Shown here in pieces: positions 33,470-44,830 of a stretch of DNA of 64,000 bases. The position numbers were made by a program, and so were the translations under genes. How positions within the stretch are numbered: the first letter of the stretch is position 1; each line of letters starts with the position of its first letter. This DNA comes from Micropterix aruncella (taxonomy: Eukaryota > Arthropoda > Insecta > Lepidoptera > Micropterigidae), in NCBI GenBank assembly GCA_944548615.1, contig OX155957.1, positions 1,717,050-1,781,049 on the forward strand, read 5' to 3'. The notes under the pieces are model-generated. The model did not search any database and was not told where the DNA came from. It worked only from the letters and a program-made list of their open reading frames with translations.

Positions 33470-33949
33470 TTTATATATATGTACATAATAATATATAATC
33501 TTTATTTATTATTTTAAGACACAATGTCCATGAGCTGCCTTTCGCATTCGCCTCTACTTTTTTGTACGTAACCATTTTGTGACCTCAGCTTTGAAAGCGG
33601 TACTGGTCCTTAGCTTCTGCCCGTCGGTGAGTGTCGCAAGGAATTCATCATACATCCGAGGGGCCAGAAAAAAATAATGTCTCTGGGCAAACCTTGTGTT
33701 CATCCGAATTCGCTTCTGGGTTTGCTTTTTTCTTTTATGTGAATGGCGATCTGTGTCGTGGTGAAGATAAGTGAAAATCGATTTTATGTAAAGCTGTCTG
33801 ATATCAAGTATCTGGAAGTCATTGAAAAGTAAATCGGATTGGTAGCGATACGGTTTTCTGTTTATAACTCTCACTATCGCTTTTTGAGCTTTTATTAGTG
33901 GGTCTAAGTGCAGTTTAGCCGCACCGCCCCAACCGATATTGCCATACAT
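33470..33949 (-). pseudogene. LINE-H ORF2 C-terminus
   Basis: The minus-strand open frame from 33949 reads YGNIGWGGAAKLHLDPL, then KAQKAIVRVINRKPYR, LLFNDFQILDIRQLYIK, and ends TAFKAEVTKWLRTKK-stop at 33554. This is the C-terminal connector of a CR1/L2-like LINE. 5'-truncated just upstream; the UTR reaches about 33470, tail to tail with LINE-G. Confidence 0.85.
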
Positions 33950-34097
33950 ATATTTAAAACATTTAGTTTTGCTATAATTAGGCCTAATATCTATTTCCTA
34001 TGGCAACTTAGCACGTACAGGACGGCGTGATCCACCGGTGAGTCAAAATGAATATTTCAGTGGGGTGGCATGCATTATGGTTGGACATTTGGAGATG

Positions 34098-34897
34098 TCG
34101 AATACTACGGGCGAACCCGTCATCTCAATAAGTTTTAATTATAATTATGGTTCTGTATCCCGTGCTAATGGGAGCTAATGGGCCGAGTGCAGTTGAGCCA
34201 CTATGATCGTGTTGGGGTGGGCCTATCCGGTAGCCTACACGCAGAAGTGCGAGCCTGGGTAGGATTCTATGCCTGCGGGACAGTTCCCCTGAGAATCGAC
34301 CTTCGGGCGCTCTTGGACGGTTTGCACACTATGCGACGTCAGCCAATCGACTGTGCATTCCGACTGATAACCGGGGGAGTCTGAAAGCGGCTTTGTTTCC
34401 TATAGAGCGGGGGTGGTTGATAATCTTGTGGCAAACGCTCTTGAAACTACCATTCGGCTACCCGATACCGGGTAAAGAGCCGGGCAAATGACGCCATGGT
34501 CCGCGATAGATTCGGTAGACGCCGAATCACCGCTACACAAGGGAGAGGACCGCGCAAGCGACCTCGAACCCGTAACCAGTCGGGAGGCTGGAAAAATCTG
34601 GCCGTAACTGGAAGTAAGGATGCAAGTCTCTTATCTGCTTCGCAAAAATCAATTGTATTGTTTTTGGATAATTTTATAAAATAAAAATAAATAAAAAGTG
34701 TCGGCCCGCTGGTTGATTAACCTGGTTATCTCGCGGTAAGGCGTTGGCTTCTTACGGGCGAGTGGTCTAATTACATAGAGATCGCACTGTTTCGTCCCAA
34801 GTCTTCTACGCTCACTCACGGAAGACAAAACGATCAATATCTTTAAAACTTCCCGAGGTGACGAGTTTGCCCGTTGTAGTTGACAGCTCCAGTTAGG
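34098..34897 (-). repeat. GC-rich repeat GCF, copy 5, inverted ends
   Basis: 34098-34137 holds the family end in plus orientation (ACTACGGGCGAACCCGTC). From 34140 the body is minus, running from TAATGGGAGCTAATGGGCC through CGTCAGCCAATCGACTGTGC and GGGGGAGTCTG to GCCCGTTGTAGTTGACAGCT. So both ends carry the same sequence inverted. A 66-bp A-rich insertion interrupts it near 34631-34697. A hAT element follows directly. Confidence 0.82.
34631..34698 (+). mobile_element. Short A-tailed insertion in GCF
   Basis: Other GCF copies read GCGAGTGTCGGCC here. In this copy about 66 bp beginning CTCTTATCTGC and ending in ATAAAAATAAATAAAAA are inserted, with AAGT on both sides. Looks like an extremely 5'-truncated retrotransposon tail. 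Confidence 0.5.
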
Positions 34898-34905
34898 TTG
34901 ACAGC

Positions 34906-35664
34906 CAGTGGCGGCGCTAGGCGTCGGCGACGTCGGCGACCGCCGACGGCCTCGCACCTGAGGGGACCTCGCAAAAGTTTTACAAATTATTTTTAATTTA
35001 TTTATTTATTATTATTTATTTTCATACACTTGCGTGAGTGAAGTGAGTGAAGTGAGTGAGTAGACCTTCTCAAGCATTGTAATGATTTAGGTACAATACT
35101 GCGGGAAGGCGACGGCGAAAACAGTGACATACAGCCTTTGGAGCTATATGAAGAGCTACAGCTTTTAAAAGCGAATTCACTTGACTCTGTCAACGACGCG
35201 AAACAATTCATTCAGTACATTTTAGAAAATAATTTGGAAGAAATATATCCAAATGTTTACATAGCAATTCGAATCATGCTCACAGTTCCCGCCAGTACAG
35301 CTTACGCCGAGAGAAGCTTCTCAAAGTTAAAATTGTGTAAGACCTACTTAAGCAGCACGATGACCCAAGAGCGACTATCTGCGTTATCAATTCTATCAAT
35401 TGAAGCTGAAATAGCGGCTAGTATTAGCTATGAAATAATCCTGAAAAAGTTCAGTGGGGCCAAAAGCCGAAAAGTTCGTTTATTTTAATTTCTATTTGTG
35501 TATTTTTTAACATCGTTTGTTAGCAATAAAACTTGTTTACTCATACATTAGTTTCACTATAATTCGGCTCATGAAATCTAACGTTTTCTTTTTGACTGGG
35601 AAATAAAAAAGGCCTCGCGAACCTACTTTAGCCGACGTCCAAGTGTGGTCTAGCGCCGCCACTG
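34906..35664 (+). mobile_element. hAT transposon, internally deleted, 759 bp
   Basis: Terminal inverted repeats CAGTGGCGGCGCTAG (34906) and CTAGCGCCGCCACTG (ending 35664). The 8-bp flanks are TTGACAGC and CTGACAGC, a target duplication with one difference, as expected for hAT. It carries only the C-terminal piece of its transposase. It lies between a minus and a plus GCF copy. A GTGAGTGAA minisatellite is at 35031-35062. Confidence 0.93.
35069..35488 (+). pseudogene. hAT transposase C-terminal (hATC) domain
   Basis: Open frame of about 140 codons: CNDLGTILREGDGENSD, LYEELQLLKAN, NVYIAIRIMLTVPASTAYAE, RSFSKLKLCKTYLSSTM, QERLSALSILSIE, with a stop at 35486. This is the dimerisation domain of hAT transposases of the ZMYM1-like/Tip100 type. 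The N-terminal BED finger and the catalytic DDE part are missing; the coding segment starts abruptly near 35065. It has no start codon of its own, so expression as a protein is doubtful. Confidence 0.9.
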
Positions 35665-35670
35665 CTGACA

Positions 35671-35905
35671 GCTCCCGTGAGGTGAGCTTAGAGGACTTTG
35701 GAACTATACAAATTTACCGTCCAGCAAAGCCACGGACCCGCCAGAGGCCAACGCCTTACGGCGAGGCACTAGTAAAACTAACGCAGTGGGGCCACCTGTT
35801 TTGGTAGAATATCTCCATCTGGAATCATCCTTCAGGATTCCTTCGTTCTTCCAACTGGTTACGGTAACGAAGTCGCTTGCGCGGCCTCTACCTGTTGTAT
35901 TACCG
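35671..35905 (+). repeat. GC-rich repeat GCF, copy 6
   Basis: Plus orientation, beginning at CTCCCGTGAGGTGAGC just after the hAT target duplication, then CCAGCAAAGCCACGGACCCG, CCAACGCCTTACGGCGAGGC and TCGCTTGCGCGG. The usual family end is missing on the left. Confidence 0.82.
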
Positions 35906-36589
35906 GGTTGTACAGATAAAAAACCGAAGAGGCTCATAATCAAAGCTACGGGTAGGTCATGCAAGCCTATTCATGTTATATTAAAACTAAAAGAACAGCT
36001 GAGATACAATTCGTATGTTTATTATACGGTCCCTCCTGACGATACGTTTTACAAGTAGTGCATTCGGAACTAAGATCGAAGTAAATTTCGGAAAATGCAA
36101 ACAATTTTAAAGAATTTAGAGCCCCATATTCGTTCCAAATAGCGAGTAAACTTCCTCTTCCTATTTTCCCATCACTTCTATCAGCTCTAAATACTGAGTA
36201 ACATCCAAAAATAGTTCTTCAATTCGAACTAATCCCACCAGCCCAATTTCGCTAGTAGCAATTGCAAAATAATCCTTTATCAGATGTTTTTCCTAAATTC
36301 TATAAAAGTTTTGATTTGAATCCCTCAATTTTGATAATAAATATGCCCCAAAAATATTGTCCTCTTGCCCTGCAGTAACGTAAGCGTTACTATGTTGATA
36401 ATCACGTTTGAGAAAATGGTATGATTTAATCTTCACTCCAAGTGACCATATTGAACCATTCGAAAACCAGCCGTTCTGACGCAAATAACGTGCGAAAAAA
36501 GAACTCCGCGCGTTTGTATTTTTTGATCGATTTCGTATATAAATACTAACAAAATCGTTTATTTATCAAATCTCTCTTAGTACCTAATA
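35906..36589. other. AT-rich spacer, no feature
   Basis: No gene, repeat partner or element end recognised. Confidence 0.35.
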
Positions 36590-37012
36590 ACTGATATTGC
36601 GATGGGGAGGGATTTTGACCTGTTGTCATGCCATTCTTGAATGGACTTATCGGCCACCCGATCCGGAGTGGTATGATAGGCAAAGGATGCTCAGGTCCGC
36701 GATAAATTCTTACTGAATTACCGCTGAAATACAACAGGTAGATTCAGCGTAATCGACAGGGGTCCCGTAACAAGTCGGGAGGAAGGGGTTATCCTGATGG
36801 TTAATTTCAGACGAAGTTATCCTGTCAAAACTGGTATCCAGGAGCGAGGTGACCCCACTGGGTTTCCTTCCTAGGGCCTCAACGTAAGGCGTTGGACTCT
36901 GGTGGGTTCGTGGCTTTGCTGGATGGTAGGTGTGTACTGACTCAAAGTCTTCTACGCTCACCACATGGAACGGAAGACAGAACGATGACATATCGTTAAA
37001 ACTTGCTGAGGT
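36590..37012 (-). repeat. GC-rich repeat GCF, copy 7
   Basis: Minus orientation: CGGCCACCCGATCC, GGTCCGCGATAAATTC, AACAAGTCGGGAGG, GGTATCCAGGAGCGAGGTGA, CGTAAGGCGTTGGACTCTGG, GTCTTCTACGCTCACC, CGTTAAAACTTGCTGAGGTG. More diverged than most; the terminal GGGTTCGCCCG is cut off. Confidence 0.8.
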
Positions 37013-38019
37013 GTTCCTAAAAATGTGTTTTCGGGGAATTGGAAATTGTTTATTTAATTAGCTTTCCCCTAATATACATAACGGAATCAAAAAAAAAATG
37101 TATAAAAAAGACTATCTCGGAACGCATCTGTAAACTTTTCCTCGACACACGCCCTAAATCTCTGCTCTTTTTTACAAGTCATACAAATAAACGGCGACTT
37201 TTATTCTATTTTGTAAGTATACTAGCCGGTCACAGAAATAAATATTACCCACTTCCCTCTACTAGGGCTAAATTTTATGATTAAAAGGCGTTCGGGGCGG
37301 GCATTACTTCCAAGCGGTTATCGCCGCGGTCGATCGTGGACAAAAACGGCCATAAAATCTATTCTTAGCGGCAATACTTAAAACTGAATTAGTGTATGTA
37401 GACTCTTTTAGCAGTGCCGCGTGACGTCCTATGTTTGGTAATGACAAATAAAATATAGGTATTGTTCAGTGAGTGGTCAGAATTGGAAAATAAATAGTTC
37501 CACCCAACTATTAATGGTTAGTAATGATGTTACGGCTAGTCATACGCTGAAGTACCGCAAAGCTATGGCTTAAGAGGCATTGGAGGACCGACGAGTAGCA
37601 TCAGATATGTCGCTTCTCCATAAATTAATACTTTCTGGGTTGTACAGTCCATATCTCCCATGATAAGCGTACGAGCGCCTTCCCGACTCACGCGCGATAC
37701 CTTGACTTTTGACGTACCAAGATAAAACTCTTGCTGTGGTGCCAATTCGTTATTGCTACGTTCTATACCAGCAGACAATGTAGCCTTAAACGATATTGAC
37801 ATATTTAACTACAAAAATAGTCGGTTCTTTGTTATTAAGAAGGTAGGTGAAAAGTTGAAGTTCAGATTGGATTGAATTAGCATCCCTCATTCCTACATGC
37901 ATCTACATGCACTAACGCACATATGCCTTACGGAAACACAAACATACAAACACGCTCTTCCTCACACAAAAACACACTAACACCCATAAACCTATGTACA
38001 CCCTTACACTCACATATAG
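37013..38019. other. Spacer, no supported gene
   Basis: A 79-codon minus frame at 37563-37802 has balanced composition but no homology that I recognise. 37895-38015 is ACAC-rich. Nothing firm. Confidence 0.3.
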
Positions 38020-38400
38020 CGATAATCATAATCATAATCATAAGTTTTTTATTCAAAATAGTACGAAATTGTAACTTTTTGACGGCAATAATGCATACAA
38101 ACATACATAAATTATATAAAAATTAAATTATTGTGAGATTATAACAAATTATTGTGACATATAACGTGATATAAATCATCGAGATAACCATTTTATTTCC
38201 AAAGGTCTTTATCGCCTAGATAATCATATATTTTATAGTAGCCCTTTGAGTACAGCTTCTTCTTAATAAATGACTTAAATTGTATCACAGATAAATTTTG
38301 CATGTTTACTGGGACTTTATTGTAGAAGCGTATACATTGCTCTTTGAATGATTTTGTGGTTTTGGAGAATCGACATTTTTTCATATGAATCATATTTATA
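38020..38400 (-). pseudogene. LINE-I ORF2 C-terminus and tail
   Basis: The minus-strand frame 38400-38193 reads MKKCRFSKTTKSFKEQC, then IRFYNKVPVNMQNLSV and QFKSFIKKKLYSKGYYKI. The RFYNK.P motif marks the end of CR1/Jockey-type ORF2. The UTR continues to the tail TTATGATTATGATTATGATT (38022-38046 inverted). Strongly 5'-truncated. Confidence 0.8.
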
Positions 38401-38906
38401 TTTCATACGATCATACCTTTAATTTCTTAAATGTTTATGTTTTGTAAAATGTTTTCTTTGTATAGTTTAGAATATATTTTATTCCTTATATATTGTAAAT
38501 ATTAAAAAATATTATTGGATTATCTAATTTTATAATTTGTTTTTTTTTTCTTTGGGTGCTTCTCCAACTAGTGAAGGTTGTCAGTCAGCTCTGCATAGTT
38601 ATTTTTGATCCATATGAATCTGAGTACAAGTGAAAATAGTGCAGTTGTTTCCCGTTGCCTTCTGCACCAGAATTTTCGGAGAGTATTTGGCTCTCCAGGC
38701 CACTGAAGCCTCTTCCAGATAGTTGCCCTACTGGGTGTTAGGTTATACCGCCTAAGCTCGGTTGTTATTGCCTCGTTTGCTTTCTAGCGAGGAACACCGC
38801 GGCGACCCCTGGATCGCCGCTGTCAGCTATTCTGAAGAGAATCACCAGCGCGAGCAGGTGAGGATGATAATTGGGCCGAATAAGACGATGTTTCGTTCTT
38901 CCCTTA

Positions 38907-40476
38907 TAGCCCAGTCAAACAAGAAATTTTAGGAGAAATAATTGGTAATAGTTTGAAACTTGGCATATATGTTCTTTGATATGTACTGTTAAACATACCA
39001 AAAGTCCCCTACTCTATCTGTTGCGCTCGAGCCGCCATCTTGGAAAATGACTGTTTACAACATCGGTCCAACAAAAAATACATTGTTGTAATCTAGGTAA
39101 GTGTGGCTTTCAGAATATATTTTTTTCTATATCGATATATCTTATGATTAAAAAGTAAAATTCGTATATTATATAAAAAAAGTTGAAAGATTTTGAATAT
39201 TATCAATTATTTTGTTTTTATTTCAATTTTTGAATATTATCAATTATTAATATTTTTGAATATTATCAATTATTTTGTTTTATTTTTCCTCCGAAAATGA
39301 ATTGCCCATCATTTATTTATCCGAAAATGACATCCCACTTGCCCTAATACCTATAGTTTACGATTTATCATCATCAATTTATCATCCGGTAAATTATGAT
39401 TGTAAAATTTGACATGTTCCTCAGTATTGTGAAATGCTTTTATGGAATGAATAAATGATGATGATGATGATGATGAGATATAGGGCTCAAAGTGAAGCGC
39501 GGTGGAATCAAACTTCCCCCACTCCCCACGCCACCCGCGCTGCGGCAACTAATGGCTCTTGAGTTAAATCCACTCAGAACTTTCTAAGGAATGATTATGC
39601 TAAGTATGAGCCTTAAATCACAAAAGGCAGGTTTCCCATACAAAATATTGCACCAAGTCCCCAGCTTGGGTATCAGTTGTCAGTTGACTAGGATTTTTTC
39701 ATAATACATTACATTACATTACATTTTCGTCGTGTCCAATTGACGGCTAAAGACCGCTCTTGGACGTGTCAAAATAATTGGATTATGTAGTAAGTTTCGT
39801 TACTACTCTTTACTGAACATACATAGGTAGTCAAGAAATAATTAGCTACTAGATTGTCAAACTATAAATATAAATAATCAAAATAGAAGCCTAATATTTG
39901 AAGTAGTTAGTAGTTCAAAAAGATACGTAGTAAAATTATTTATCGTAATATTCAAATTATCAGTGAAATGTTAAATAATCAAATTAAATCTGCGTTATGC
40001 ATTTTAAACTAAAAGTACAGATATAAGACCATATAAAATAATCAGACAATAAGGCCCTACTTTTTTAAGTAATTTAAATGGGCACAATATTTGAAAAATC
40101 ATGGCCCTCAAATTCGGCCAGATTAAAGAAAGGGTGGCCTATCAGCATCTCCTTGATGTTTTTTTTTTAATTGTATGTCCTCCAGCTGTTTAAATTTTGT
40201 AGGATATGAAAGAAATGTATATGGTAGTTTTGTAGAGAATTTTATAAGCTTTACTTTTTACATAAAGCATATTTCTGGTATCGCTAAAGTTAGCGAGATA
40301 TAAGCGTAAAACTGAACCGGGGTGCTATTTTTCCAAGATGGCTCGAGCGCAACAGATAGAGTAAGAAACTTTTAGTATATTTAACAGTACGCATCAAGGA
40401 ACATCTATGCCAAGTTTCAAACTATTACCAATTATTTCCGTCAAACGTCGAATTTTGTTCCTATTTGACTGGGCTA
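38907..40476. mobile_element. Long-TIR DNA transposon, 1570 bp, TTA duplication
   Basis: Perfect 13-bp ends TAGCCCAGTCAAA and TTTGACTGGGCTA, extended by imperfect inverted arms of about 150 bp (for example ATAATTGGTAATAGTTTGAA at left and its complement near 40410-40430; TCTATCTGTTGCGCTCGAGC and its complement near 40340-40362). TTA flanks both ends, and repeat D copy 1 shows the empty site with a single TTA. No transposase frame is seen, so it is non-autonomous. It includes (GAT)n at about 39455 and (ACATT)n at about 39705. A 3-bp TTA duplication would fit PIF/Harbinger, but the end sequence does not let me assign a superfamily. Confidence 0.9.
39193..39274 (+). repeat. Three short direct repeats
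   Basis: TTGAATATTATCAATTATT occurs at about 39193, 39230 and 39256 inside the transposon. Confidence 0.8.
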
Positions 40477-40767
40477 TTAGTCCTTTTGTCGTTTTGCTGC
40501 TTTAGTAATATTCTTTGATATAAAACTACGCTTTCCAGATTATTGATGCGTTTCTCCATATTATCAAAATAATCTTTGTATATACATAAATATAAATATC
40601 TTTATATATTTCGTTTATATTTGATGATCTATGCCGTACGTTTTTAATAAAATAAATAAATAAATATTTTAGATACGGTTTCTTTAACTTGTTCACCGCA
40701 CATCTATTTATAGGTTCATTGAGCATTGTAGGAGAAAACCGATTCAGCGATTATTTATATGAAAACA

Positions 40768-41512
40768 CTAGCTGACCCATGCCCACTTCGTTGGGCGGTA
40801 AAACTTTTTACCTGTGATGAAATTATGAGTGTGGTTCAGTTGGTACTGAGTGCTATGACTTATTTCCTGACTGCCAAAAGAAGGGTTATATTTTTACTGC
40901 ATATGTATGTATGGATTTGCATGCCAATTTGACTATAATACCGTTATTTGTGAGTATCTTCTTGATAGTGTCCTATTTGTGAGCGTATTATCTCTTTAAC
41001 TATTTATGCAGTAAAAGGGAAATTGTATGCAGTAAAAGGGAAAAGTCACTTGTTTTAAACACTTGAGACGATAAATTTACTTATTTTGATAAGAATTCAT
41101 AATTGTTGATAATATGACCAATAAACATGACCTAACGATTTAAATTATTTTTTTAATATAAAATACTACTTTTTGTGACTTAAATATAAAAATTATATAT
41201 ATGTTGTCACTGACTTTTTTGTAGGCATTATCAACCTCTACAACTTTTCTTTAAAACTTAATCATATATCTCTCATCGTTAAGGCAGCGTTAGTTAGAAA
41301 CGTTTTCGTTCGACCGCTTATTCTCCGACTTACTTTGCAAATCCGACTACCACGAAAAAGTCTTTTCATTTTTCGGATTAATATATAGCCTTTGACAATA
41401 ACAAATAACGTGGTTTTCTATTTGTAAAAGAATTTTCAAAATCGGTTCAGTAGATCCAGGGATTACTTCCTACAACGTCACAAACTTTACCTCTTTATAA
41501 TATTAGTATAGA
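40768..41512 (-). mobile_element. Non-autonomous Helitron, 745 bp
   Basis: Same family as 8524-9267, inverted. On the minus strand it starts TCTATACTAATATTATAAAG at 41512 and ends GGGTCAGCTAG at 40768, with the perfect GCCCA/TGGGC hairpin. The flanks in element sense are A and T. No coding capacity. Confidence 0.95.
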
Positions 41513-42310
41513 TATCATAAAGATTACTTTGAAAAACTTATGAAATTTACCATATAATTTTCGTATATATCGTACAGTTATTATAGATTTGGATCAAAAA
41601 TCGGCATGTGTAAAATGTGGCGAAATGACGAGTGTATCTATATGGATACGGAAACGTTGAAGTTAAATAGTATTTGCCTTCTTAAAGCATCGTAATTTAG
41701 AACACAGACATGGACAGGGGAGTTGTTAGGTCCTTAGCTATGGATTAGTTTTATTTAAAAAACTTTAAGAACAAAAATATTGCAAAAATCTATTTATTTT
41801 TTATTCATTTAGAAATTATGTAAAATACAAGACTGTATTGATTTTTAGTTTCCCATTTTTTTTAATAACATCCCAGTGTCAAGTATAAATTGTTGAATTC
41901 TTCAACTGGAAATCTGTCAAAATTCATTAGGTTTTCAATAAATTTAAGCAAACATTTTGAGCAACGAAAAAAATTCAAAATTTTCCAATTTATTTAGAGT
42001 GTTTTTCAAGTTTATGATTATCATATCAACGAAATGTTTTGTTAAATAATATTATATATTTGTAGCATTTATTTCGATCCCCGCAGAAAAGTCGTTTTGA
42101 GCAATTTTACTTAATTTCATACATGGGTGTCTCGCTATATAAAATGTTTGGTTGTATTGTACTTTGGATCTTTGTTTACTTATGCGTATATAATTTGTAA
42201 TATAATCATTTATATGAACGTACATATCAGTCTCACAGGCAGTGCATTTTGTATGTTACCAGGCGAAAGTTACATTGTTTTATTTATATTATAATATTTA
42301 TCTAAGTTAT
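41513..42310. other. AT-rich spacer, no feature
   Basis: No gene or repeat partner recognised. Confidence 0.35.
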
Positions 42311-42690
42311 TAATACAATACAATACAATACAATCAACTACTCCAGTAGATAGGCATTTACACTTGGATGCGTCACAAAATTAAATGCTAAAAATGTAAT
42401 TATTAAAAACATAACTATCGTGATAATTGTCATGGCTGTAATATTATATTCAATATTACCTACATACATACAAAGAATCAAAATATACTAATGTGATTTA
42501 AGAGTCAGAGAGAATAATATATTAAAATAGAAATGCAAATTCTATGTAGAATAATCAAAAATATATATTTTATTGTCAATCCAATAATATGCCTTCGTAT
42601 TTTTTTTTTTAAATGAATAGATGTATAATAAATTATATGAAAATTAGAATGTCAGCTATCATAATACCATTATGTTTAAAAATTTACTCA
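42311..42690 (-). mobile_element. LINE-A 3' UTR fragment
   Basis: Inverted 3' UTR and (ATTGT)n tail, 42311-42690, equivalent to 24010-24388. The Helitron target site is unoccupied here (ACAT|ATTACC region near 42460). Truncated before the ORF. Confidence 0.9.
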
Positions 42691-43224
42691 TTTCAAATAT
42701 GTAAAGTGAATATACAATTTCAGAACATAAGTACTATGCACAAACATATTTTTAACGATGAGTCAATACCAGAAAATTAATACACCGCAAAGTTTAGTGG
42801 CAATATCTCCTAACTAGGCCGGGACTTCTTCTTTTAGTTCTACTTATTGTTTAAATTTTATTTAGATACATATTTTTATGAATAGATAAGACCGCTGCGA
42901 AAGCAATTCCATTTCTTAGTGAAAGGCGAGTTTATTTTATGGGTGGTTCTAAAATCGATCTGCCGGTGATCCCATTGTACTTTGGAATGGCGTCGCTAAT
43001 ACTAGAATGGAGGAGACATATAAAACTAGAAGCATCGTTTTACGGTCTGGTAAAATGGCGGCGCGGGATCGTATATCCTAAAATCTCGCGAATGAGGTAA
43101 TTCGACCTCACTAGTCGTTACGCAGCAGACTTCAATTGCCTTGCGTCCCAAAAAGGTATTAACATGGCCTTACGCTTTATATTGTATGTTGTTGGTCCAT
43201 GTATAATCTAGTAAAAGTATTGGA
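42691..43224. other. Spacer, no feature
   Basis: A moderately GC-rich patch at 42940-43110 without recognised homology. Confidence 0.3.
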
Positions 43225-43825
43225 GTACCAACTTGAGTGGTCAACTACAACGGGCGAACCCATCACCTCAGGAAGTTTTAATGATATGTAATGGTTCAGT
43301 CTCCCGTAAGGTGAGCGTAGAAGACTTTGGGATGGTACAAACCTAGCGTCCAGCAAAGCCACGAACCCGACAGAGCCCAACGCCTTACAGCAAGGCACTA
43401 GGAAGGTAAAAAAGTGAGACCACCTCGCTCCCTGGCTACCAGTTCTGGAAGGATATCTCCTTCTGGAACTAACCATCAAGATACCTCTAACATCCCGACT
43501 GACTGAGCGACCTCTACCTGCCATATCTTTAGCGGTGGTTCGGTTTGAGTCTATCGCGGACCAATGGCATCTTTTGCCCGGCTCTAAATTCAGGATCAGG
43601 TAGCCCTTTGGTCATTTCAAGAGTGGTTCACGACAGGTCAACATCCTCCCCCGCTGCTAGGAGACAGTATATGTATTTCCATAGACTCTGGCGTCTCAGG
43701 CCTCACGGCTGGTGGATCGGTTTGTTCTGGTGGGATTTGCCTCCTGGCGCTACTGTACGGTCGGCGCAGCGTTCGGCGACGCCAATCGGTGGTGCACTCT
43801 GACTAATTGCTGAAGGAGTCTGGCG
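43225..43825 (+). repeat. GC-rich repeat GCF, copy 8, plus then minus parts
   Basis: 43225-43660 is plus: TCAACTACAACGGGCGAACC, GAAGACTTTGGGA, CCAACGCCTTACAGCAAGGC, ATATCTCCTTCTGGAA, GTCTATCGCGGACCA. The centre CAGGCCTCACGGCTGGTGGA resembles 48843-48890. 43735-43825 is minus (GCGCTACTGTACGG, CCAATCGGTGGTGCA, AGGAGTCTGG). LINE-J truncates it. Confidence 0.82.
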
Positions 43826-43854
43826 ACTATGGAAACATTGCCAAGTATAAAAAT

Positions 43855-44130
43855 AATCTCCCTCCTATCAATATCGACAACGTCGTTATCCCTTACAGCA
43901 GTTCTGTGAAAGACCTTGGCCTGCTGATTGATAAAAACTTATCTTTGCATCATCAATAAAGAGGGCAGTCATAGAGTATTTGCAAGTCTCCATTCTTTTA
44001 AACGTGTTCAGAATCTCTTATCTCTTTGTTACGCCAAATGGCACAATCTTTTCTTTTACCGCTAATTAGCTACGCCGATGTGGCCTATCTAGATGCGAAT
44101 GAAGAACTACTCGATAACCTAGATAATCCC
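43855..44130 (+). pseudogene. LINE-J ORF2 fragment
   Basis: Plus-strand reading: NNLPPINIDNVVIPYSSSVK then DLGLLIDKNLSLHHQ, a frame break, and then RVFASLHSFKRVQNLLSL and LISYADVAYLDANEELLDNL. This corresponds to the K.LGv.iD..L.w..H region after the RT catalytic core. Stops at about 43958 and 44064. A short dead fragment. Confidence 0.75.
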
Positions 44131-44830
44131 GATAATAATAATAGTGGTAGGAAGTAGATTACAATATTTAATGCTAAGGTATGCATAGCTTTTCTGCCAT
44201 TTTGGAAGTCTTATTTGGGGTACGCATAGAAAGAAGCTACCGGTGAGGTGAGTGTGAATATCATCATTAGCTGCATTATCTCTTAGGTGATATCTGGAAC
44301 ACATTAGGCACAGGTATATGAACGCCGCAAACATAATTATCCTTGATTGTCTGAAATATAATCTGCATGATACATGGTTCTCTTCGTTAATTGATACATG
44401 CTGCACAGTACTTTTTTTGCAAAGGGATGGTTCTTTACTGATTGCGGCATGTCCCCATAATAGTAGGCCATAAGTCATTAATGAGTTGAAATACACAAAA
44501 TATACTGATTTAGCTACTCTAAAGCCACAAAGACTTATTTTTTTTATATGGTATATGGAGCTATGGAGTATATGGAACTACATAACCTACTAACTAATTG
44601 ATCGATTTGCGTATTCCATTGTAATTTATTGTCAATTCTTAAACTTTAAAAAAATATATTTTCTGTGGTTACTCCAAAATAGTAGTGTAATTCATATAAA
44701 TAGTCTAATTTGATAGTTCGTAAGTGAAAAAGAATTATTTTGATTTTGTAATATTTAGACGTAGTTCATTAGCATTAAACCAAAGGAAAAGTTGATATAT
44801 CGTATAACTCTGTTTATTAATGATTATATC
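44130..44830 (-). pseudogene. LINE-K ORF2 C-terminal half
   Basis: Minus strand from about 44800: WFNANELRLNITKSK, later VYFNSLMTYGLLLWGHA, then a degenerate LCKKSTVQHVSINEEN connector and DIHTHLTG. Related in layout to LINE-A but clearly diverged, with several stops between 44500 and 44770. Faces LINE-J. Confidence 0.75.

Larger units (their letters stand above)
38569..40570 (+). repeat. Dispersed repeat D, copy 2, split by transposon
   Basis: Left part 38569-38906 and right part 40477-40570 align with 3829-4240. The left part has an extra CCAGGCCACTGAAGCCTCTT-like stretch relative to copy 1. Between them lies the TIR transposon described next. Confidence 0.85.

Noticed and set aside
37563..37802. 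79-codon minus frame with balanced composition
   Set aside because: No recognised motif, no splice or promoter context; a frame of this length is expected by chance.
43177..43524. 115-codon minus frame in GCF, similar to one at 35704-35964
   Set aside because: The resemblance comes from the repeat itself; other copies carry stops and frameshifts in the same place. Coding remains possible but unsupported.
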